From: Patescibacteria group bacterium
GTDB lineage: Bacteria > Patescibacteriota > Gracilibacteria > UBA1369 > JAHJTR01
NCBI GenBank assembly: GCA_018829865.1
Contig: JAHJTR010000012.1
Location: forward strand, 1-11,936
Length of the DNA: 11,936 bases
Direction: 5' to 3'
Shown: in pieces, positions 7,555 to 11,936 of the stretch
Layout: every line of letters starts with the position of its first letter
How positions within the stretch are numbered: the stretch's first letter is position 1
The notes under the pieces: model-generated
Told to the model about the DNA's origin: nothing
What the model saw: the letters and a program-made list of their open reading frames with translations, nothing else
The model's database searches: none
Translations under genes and position numbers: made by a program

Positions 7555-9492
7555 ATGGGAGGACCCGAAAAACCAAAAAGAACAATCAAAGCCCCTATAA
7601 AAAAAACGAGGCAGGATTTAATTATAGAAAAATACGGTAAACGAGCCGCTTATCTCATAAAAAACAGATTAAGTGAAAGAACGTTAATTCAATTGGGCAT
7701 ACTTAAAAAAGGTTACACAAAACAACCGACATCAAAAAAAATTGAAAAACAAAAAACATCAATAATAGATCCCCGGAATCGAATTCGCTCAAAATACATT
7801 GAATTATCAACCGGACTTAGTAAATCAGTCAAAGAAAAACGCTTCGACGAATTCAAAAAACACTATATAGAAGCAATCAATTCAATTCTCAGATTACCTT
7901 TTTCAGAAGAAGTGAAAACAAAATATGGCATCAATAAGCAACAACTGATTAGCGATTTTCAAAGAATTCTCTCTATTTCACACATTGAAAGCCATTTAAG
8001 CAATACAAAATGTAGCGGAGTAGCAAGAGGATACTGCCAACTTGTGGATCACTATTTTTACAGCAAAAGGAAAAAGAAATATTTGAGAAGTTGCCACAGT
8101 ATGAATAATTGCATGAACACAATGAAAGAAAAAAACCTCCAAGGTCATAAATATAAAAAAATTTCCAATCGTTTTTCACCAAGAATCGAAATAAATAAAT
8201 TATTTCCACCCTCACATCATTTTACTGAAAATGATATTTATGATCCCACAAAAAATATCATTATTGGAATTTTGTATTACAGATCCATTCATACCAGATA
8301 TATAGGATTAAGAAGTCCCTTCAAAGAAATGACACCAGACAATCAACATAAATTCAATATTTTAGCCTATAGCAGAGGACCCGGTTGGGTAAGAACAACC
8401 ATGCACATACTAAAAAAGAAAGGATACACAATTACCTCGTATCAGGACTACGAAAACGCATGGGAAAAAATTGCCAGACACAAATTAGCAAAACACACAT
8501 ACAGTAGCGCTGACATTAAAAAAATTGAACTCTGGAAAAAAAGAAGAGACCAAGAAAAAAAAGCCGGAAAACTACGTTCAGCAGAATATTACAACAAAAG
8601 TATCGCAAGACTCGAAAAAATCATTAATCGCTATAAACAATATAAAGTAGAAATTCAAAATGCAAAAACATACGGGATAGCCTACTCACTACCAATCACT
8701 ATTACAGATCTCAAGAGAAATAATCTACGCTTAATGCAATATAAGAGATTAAATTTTACAGGAAAACATATTTGGGAAGGGCTAAGATATGTAAGAGTCA
8801 TCAGTGCACTTAAACAAGAATTTAAAAATCAAACAATAAGTAGAATTGCAGTTAAACAAATACCGGCCAATAAACCAAAACCAGGATTAGCGCCTACGCC
8901 TGCATCTCAACCCACAATCGCCAGCACCAAACCAATCATAGCAACTACTCAACAGACTCCTACAACGACAGCTACAACTCAATCATCAAAGCCAGCCCCA
9001 AGAAATATCAATAAAACCCAAAAAGACCCTCCATCAAAAAGAGAAATAATAGTCAATATGAGTTTAAGAAGCATCGTTACTAACAAGATTATAACCAGGG
9101 AAAGCTTCAACAAACCACAAACCGGACCTGAAATCAAAATAGCCTTTCTTGAAAAAATAATGGAAGCTGCAACAAATTTTACGATTACTGCTGCAGAAAC
9201 TAAAAGAGTTTTTGAAATTTTAGCCAATAAAACATATCCGGGAATCAGCAACTTCAGGGCAAGAAAAAAAATATATGAAACAAGATTCAGGGAAAAACTC
9301 TCTGAAGGAAAAGTTCCAAAAATACAACCATATTGGATTACTAAACTCAACAAATATAGAAACACCATTCTAGCAAGATTTAGAGGGAGAACACAGCAAA
9401 ATAATGCCTTAATGCATTTCTTGGCTTACACTAAAAAGCAAACAATTATTGCCTCAAGTTCTGAAAGAATTAAAAATAAAAAACCAACTTAA
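7555..9492 (+). CDS. SLT-type lytic transglycosylase with a novel C-terminal region
   Basis: The predicted protein is 645 residues. Residues about 130-285 match the soluble lytic transglycosylase (SLT, goose-lysozyme-like) core, which cleaves the glycan strand of peptidoglycan to leave 1,6-anhydro-muramic acid ends. The core shows SISHIESHLS with catalytic Glu145, SGVARGYCQL (family 'GarGlmQl'), DPTKNIIIGILYYRSI (family 'nP.~ni~~G~~yL'), and FNILAYSRGPG at 267-277 (family 'AYNaGpg'). About 60 extra residues with Cys180 and Cys186 sit between the second and third motifs, and Cys153 and Cys161 lie nearby. A Lys/Arg-rich helical stretch follows (about 300-365), then an unstructured Pro/Thr/Ser-rich linker (about 440-495), then an unrecognised basic domain (about 496-640). 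There is no signal peptide. The ATG at 7555 is the first start in frame after the predicted promoter. The gene ends at a shared terminator facing groEL. Confidence 0.8.
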   Translation: MGGPEKPKRTIKAPIKKTRQDLIIEKYGKRAAYLIKNRLSERTLIQLGILKKGYTKQPTSKKIEKQKTSIIDPRNRIRSKYIELSTGLSKSVKEKRFDEFKKHYIEAINSILRLPFSEEVKTKYGINKQQLISDFQRILSISHIESHLSNTKCSGVARGYCQLVDHYFYSKRKKKYLRSCHSMNNCMNTMKEKNLQGHKYKKISNRFSPRIEINKLFPPSHHFTENDIYDPTKNIIIGILYYRSIHTRYIGLRSPFKEMTPDNQHKFNILAYSRGPGWVRTTMHILKKKGYTITSYQDYENAWEKIARHKLAKHTYSSADIKKIELWKKRRDQEKKAGKLRSAEYYNKSIARLEKIINRYKQYKVEIQNAKTYGIAYSLPITITDLKRNNLRLMQYKRLNFTGKHIWEGLRYVRVISALKQEFKNQTISRIAVKQIPANKPKPGLAPTPASQPTIASTKPIIATTQQTPTTTATTQSSKPAPRNINKTQKDPPSKREIIVNMSLRSIVTNKIITRESFNKPQTGPEIKIAFLEKIMEAATNFTITAAETKRVFEILANKTYPGISNFRARKKIYETRFREKLSEGKVPKIQPYWITKLNKYRNTILARFRGRTQQNNALMHFLAYTKKQTIIASSSERIKNKKPT

Positions 9493-9512
9493 TCCTTCCA
9501 AACAAAGGTTAC

Positions 9513-9545
9513 AAAAAAGAGGCCCTTATCAGAAGGCCTCTTTTT
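9513..9545. terminator. Bidirectional rho-independent terminator
   Basis: A perfect 10-bp stem, AAAAGAGGCC (9515-9524) with GGCCTCTTTT (9535-9544), encloses a 10-base loop and has an A-run on its left and a T-run on its right. It therefore ends transcripts from both sides: the transglycosylase gene (stop at 9492) on the plus strand and groEL (stop at 9564) on the minus strand. Confidence 0.92.
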
Positions 9546-9563
9546 AAATAATCAAGATCAAAA

Positions 9564-11213
9564 TTACATCATCGGCATTCCACCCATACCGCCCATTCCA
9601 CCCATTCCACCCGGCATAGCCGGTGCAGATTCTTCTTCTTTAATATCAGTAACCGCAGCTTCCATAGTCAAGAAAATCGCCGCAATCGAAGCCGCATTTT
9701 GAAGTGCACTTCTGGTCACTTTTTTAGGATCAACAATTCCTTTTGAAATCATATTAACCATTTCAATATTACGCTGAGAAGCATCATAACCTTCGTTCTC
9801 CTTAGCATTCATCACGGCATTAACTACAACAGCCCCTTCCTGTCCGGCGTTCTGAGCAATCTGAAACACAGGTGCTTCCAGCGCTTTTTTCACAATATGC
9901 ATGCCTGTCGCAATATCGCTATCACCATCAACCCCGGTTAAAACCTTGGCAGCCTGAAGCAAAGCAACTCCACCACCGGCAACAATTCCTTCTTCGACAG
10001 CAGCTTTGGTCGCAGAAAGAGCATCCTCAATTCTATGTTTCTTTTCTTTAAGCTCAACCTCGGTAGCAGCCCCAACCTTTATAATACCAACTCCACCGCC
10101 AAGCTTGGCCAATCTCTCTTGTAATTTTTCACTATCAAAATCAGAAGTAGAAGCATCAAGAGCAGCTTTGATTTCAGCAACCCTGGTAGCAATTTCAGCC
10201 TCAGTACCCTTACCTTCAATAATAGTTGTATTATCCTTGGAAGCCACAACTTTTCTAGCCTCACCAAGATCACCCAAATCTGCAGCATCAAGCTTAAGCC
10301 CGATCTCTTCACTAATCACACGCGCACCCGTAAGAGCTGCAATATCCTTAAGCATCTCCTTTCTCCGATCACCAAAAGCCGGTGCCTTTATCGCAAGAAC
10401 GTTAAATGTACCACGCAGCTTATTTACGACAAAAGTCGCCAGCGCCTCTCCTTCAATATCTTCAGCAATAATCACAAGCTCTTTTTTGCCTGACTGAGCA
10501 AGTTTCTCAAGCAGCGGCAAAATATCGCTAATCGCCGAAATCTTTTTATCAGTCAACAAAATACTCGCATTCTCATAAACAGCTTCCATTCTGGTCGCAT
10601 CAGTCACCATATAAGGCGAAATGTAACCATTATCAAACTGCATCCCTTCAACAACCTCTTTATCAAGCCCCATTGTCTGAGACTCTTCAACAGTAATCAC
10701 TCCATCTTTTCCAACCATGTCCATAATCTCGGCAATCAATTCACCAACAGCCGGATCCTGCGCAGAAATAGTCGCAACCTGAGCAATTTCTTCTTTACTG
10801 GAAATATCTTTCTTAGTCTCATCAAGATGTTTCACCACCTTGGCAACCGCTTTCTCAATCCCAAGCTTCACCTGCATCGGATTCGCCCCGGCAGTTACAT
10901 TCCGAAGCCCCTCTTTAAGCATAGAATAAGCCAGCAAAGTCGCAGTAGTAGTTCCATCACCCGCAACATCATTAGTCTTGGTCGCAACCTCTTTAACAAG
11001 CTGCGCACCCATATTTTCAAATTCATCCGGCAGCTCGATATCCTTAGCGATAGTCACCCCATCATTAGTAATCGTCGGCGCCCCATATTTCTTATCAAGA
11101 ATCACATTTCGCCCCTTAGGACCCATCGTAATTCGCACAGCATCAGCCAGTTTTTTCGCCCCCTCAAAGAGCTTCTGACGTGCCTCATCACTAAAAGTAA
11201 TTTGTTTAGACAT
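9564..11213 (-). CDS. groEL: Chaperonin GroEL, 60 kDa subunit
   Basis: GroEL forms a double-ring ATP-driven folding chamber in the cytoplasm, capped by GroES. The protein is full length (549 residues; the E. coli protein is 548). The equatorial ATP site is intact, with [12 protein letters not shown] near residue 30 and [14 protein letters not shown] around 81-94 including the nucleotide-contacting Asp86. The apical and intermediate regions are continuous, [13 protein letters not shown] is present in the second equatorial part, and the C-terminus is the usual flexible GGM repeat tail ending GGMPMM. The start is the ATG at 11211-11213. No Shine-Dalgarno sequence precedes it on the coding strand. 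It lies 72 bases after groES and is almost certainly co-transcribed with it from the HrcA/CIRCE-controlled promoter. Its many glycines are all GGN codons and it has no in-frame TGA, which argues against a UGA-to-glycine code in this organism. Confidence 0.99.
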   Translation of the reverse strand: MSKQITFSDEARQKLFEGAKKLADAVRITMGPKGRNVILDKKYGAPTITNDGVTIAKDIELPDEFENMGAQLVKEVATKTNDVAGDGTTTATLLAYSMLKEGLRNVTAGANPMQVKLGIEKAVAKVVKHLDETKKDISSKEEIAQVATISAQDPAVGELIAEIMDMVGKDGVITVEESQTMGLDKEVVEGMQFDNGYISPYMVTDATRMEAVYENASILLTDKKISAISDILPLLEKLAQSGKKELVIIAEDIEGEALATFVVNKLRGTFNVLAIKAPAFGDRRKEMLKDIAALTGARVISEEIGLKLDAADLGDLGEARKVVASKDNTTIIEGKGTEAEIATRVAEIKAALDASTSDFDSEKLQERLAKLGGGVGIIKVGAATEVELKEKKHRIEDALSATKAAVEEGIVAGGGVALLQAAKVLTGVDGDSDIATGMHIVKKALEAPVFQIAQNAGQEGAVVVNAVMNAKENEGYDASQRNIEMVNMISKGIVDPKKVTRSALQNAASIAAIFLTMEAAVTDIKEEESAPAMPGGMGGMGGMGGMPMM

Positions 11214-11250
11214 TGTTTTTTAATTAATTTATAAATTTTAAAGGAGTAAA

Positions 11251-11280
11251 GCGCATTCGGCCACTTAAAGCCTAAAACGC
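11251..11280 (-). promoter_or_regulatory. Imperfect hairpin between groES and groEL
   Basis: In the transcript, GCGUUUUAGGC can pair with GCCGAAUGCGC across an 8-base loop, with 9 of 11 positions pairing (one a G-U). No U-run follows, so it is not an obvious terminator. It could influence processing, stability or the relative expression of the two genes. Chance is possible. Confidence 0.35.
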
Positions 11281-11285
11281 CAATT

Positions 11286-11591
11286 TTAACTTTCGATCAC
11301 AGCCATTAAATCAGTCTGATGCATCAAAAGATATTCTTTATTATCAATCTTCACCTCAGTTGGAGCATATTTGGTATAAAGAACAACCTGCCCAACCTTC
11401 ACATCCATAGGCAGCCGATTACCATCCTTACCAACTTCACCCGGGCCAACAGCCATTACTTTACCTTTTTGAGGTTTCTCTTTTGAAGCTGTATCCGGAA
11501 TCACAATCCCTGAAGCAGTTGTGGTATCTGCTTCAAGTGCTTCAACAACAATAAAGTCGCGAAGAGGTTTTACATTACTTAGTTCAGACAT
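11286..11591 (-). CDS. groES: Co-chaperonin GroES, 10 kDa subunit
   Basis: GroES is the seven-subunit lid that binds GroEL through its mobile loop and closes the folding chamber. The protein is 101 residues, close to the usual 94-100. It shows the conserved start VKPLRDFIVVEALEAD, a mobile loop at about 19-40 with TTTASGIVIPDTASKEKPQ, then KGKVMAVGPGEV, the VGQVVLYTKYAPTEV core strands and a final LLMHQTDLMAVIE. The start is the ATG at 11589-11591. No Shine-Dalgarno sequence is present in the leader. It is the first gene of the groESL operon, directly downstream of a CIRCE operator and promoter, so heat-shock regulation through HrcA is expected. Confidence 0.98.
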   Translation of the reverse strand: MSELSNVKPLRDFIVVEALEADTTTASGIVIPDTASKEKPQKGKVMAVGPGEVGKDGNRLPMDVKVGQVVLYTKYAPTEVKIDNKEYLLMHQTDLMAVIES

Positions 11592-11623
11592 AAGCGTTTA
11601 TGTTATATAATAATTGATATTTT

Positions 11624-11650
11624 TTAGCACTTCATTTAAATGAGTGCTAA
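11624..11650. promoter_or_regulatory. CIRCE operator for the HrcA repressor
   Basis: The sequence is TTAGCACTT, a 9-base spacer (CATTTAAAT), then GAGTGCTAA. It matches the classic CIRCE consensus TTAGCACTC-N9-GAGTGCTAA except for one base at the inner end of the left arm. The spacer itself contains the palindrome ATTTAAAT. It overlaps the predicted start of groESL transcription, so bound HrcA would block the promoter until protein-folding stress releases it. The hrcA gene is not in this window. Confidence 0.95.
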
Positions 11651-11653
11651 ATC

Positions 11654-11681
11654 AATATAGCAAAGTTTTTGTAACGGTCAA
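11654..11681 (-). promoter_or_regulatory. Sigma70-type promoter of groESL
   Basis: On the minus strand TTGACC (11676-11681) is followed after 16 bases by TATATT (11654-11659). The predicted start near 11647 falls inside the CIRCE operator, the usual arrangement for HrcA-controlled groESL operons. Confidence 0.75.
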
Positions 11682-11802
11682 GATATTTTAGGCTACGGGA
11701 AAATTTATTTTGTACTTTTTCCCCGGGGATATTAATACTTTATTGAGTTTTCACTTGATCCCATAGTTAGAACGCGATTATATCAGTCTTCAATTCTTTA
11801 GA
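11682..11802. other. Non-coding stretch upstream of groESL
   Basis: No gene is supported here. It is A/T-rich and holds one 10-bp perfect palindrome, TCCCCGGGGA (11721-11730), of unknown meaning. The stretch ends where the GC-richer tandem repeat begins. Confidence 0.6.
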
Positions 11803-11936
11803 TGTGCTGAAAAAACGTGTATCGCAAGGCGGCAAGCCATTTTATACCAAAACCAACGCCGCAGGGTGTGCTGAAAAACGTGTATCGCAAGGCGGCAAAC
11901 CATTTTATACCAAAACCAACGCCGCAGGGTGTGCTG
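11803..11936. repeat. 63/64-bp tandem repeat, continuing past the window edge
   Basis: Unit 1 (11803-11866, 64 bases) and unit 2 (11867-11929, 63 bases) are nearly identical. They differ by one base in the A-run (six versus five) and one A/G change (GGCAAGCC versus GGCAAACC). A third unit begins at 11930 and is cut by the window. The unit begins TGTGCTGAAAAACG and ends ACGCCGCAGGG. It is about half G+C, clearly richer than the flanking sequence. Each unit carries a short inverted pair, GCGGC and GCCGC. The minus strand stays open through the units up to a TGA at 11790-11792, because 63 is a multiple of three, but I do not call a gene. It is not CRISPR-like, since there are no unique spacers. 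Confidence 0.9.

Noticed and set aside
10006..10497. Long plus-strand open frame opposite groEL
   Set aside because: It lies entirely antisense to an unmistakable groEL, is Ser/Ala/Leu-rich in the way antisense frames are, and has no family match.
11242..11246. AGGAG between groES and groEL
   Set aside because: It is on the plus strand, so it is not in the groEL transcript as a ribosome binding site.
11721..11730. Perfect palindrome TCCCCGGGGA
   Set aside because: It is only ten bases, with no second copy or gene context to support a binding site.
11803..11936. CRISPR array or integron attC sites
   Set aside because: Units are directly tandem with no unique spacers, and no attC-type core-site pairs or cas/integrase genes are visible.

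Overview
The window reads as a low-G+C bacterial chromosome segment. Every identifiable gene opens in the standard code. I see no Shine-Dalgarno sequence at a sensible distance from any start on either strand, and all eight visible stop codons are TAA or TAG. Several long proteins match cell-wall enzyme families only through short core motifs. Together this suggests an uncultivated, divergent bacterium, possibly of the Patescibacteria/CPR type. That placement is inference; the sequence alone does not fix the phylum.

Layout. Positions 1-6641 carry four minus-strand genes, read from right to left. The first is an 862-residue protein joining two peptidoglycan-binding-like repeats to a C-terminal caspase-like (clan CD) protease domain. 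Next come two related TIM-barrel glycoside hydrolases resembling family GH113; the second also has an N-terminal LysM-like segment. Last is an unrecognised gene cut by the left edge. Positions 6718-9492 run on the plus strand: a candidate operator, a Phd/YefM-like antitoxin with a MazF/PemK-like toxin, and a lytic transglycosylase with a long unfamiliar C-terminal part. A bidirectional terminator near 9530 separates this block from a minus-strand groES-groEL operon (9564-11591). That operon is driven by a sigma70-type promoter overlapping a CIRCE operator, so HrcA repression is expected. The right edge carries a 63/64-bp tandem repeat that continues beyond the window.

How the genes fit together. 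The four wall-related proteins (LysM plus hydrolase, hydrolase, peptidoglycan-binding repeats plus caspase, transglycosylase) are adjacent. Each of these genes, apart from the left-edge one, has its own plausible -35/-10 promoter with 17-bp spacing, and none has a conventional N-terminal signal peptide. This looks like a wall-targeting accessory cassette with an embedded toxin-antitoxin pair, next to a conserved chaperonin operon. The individual enzyme families are supported by motifs. The idea that they form one functional system is a hypothesis.
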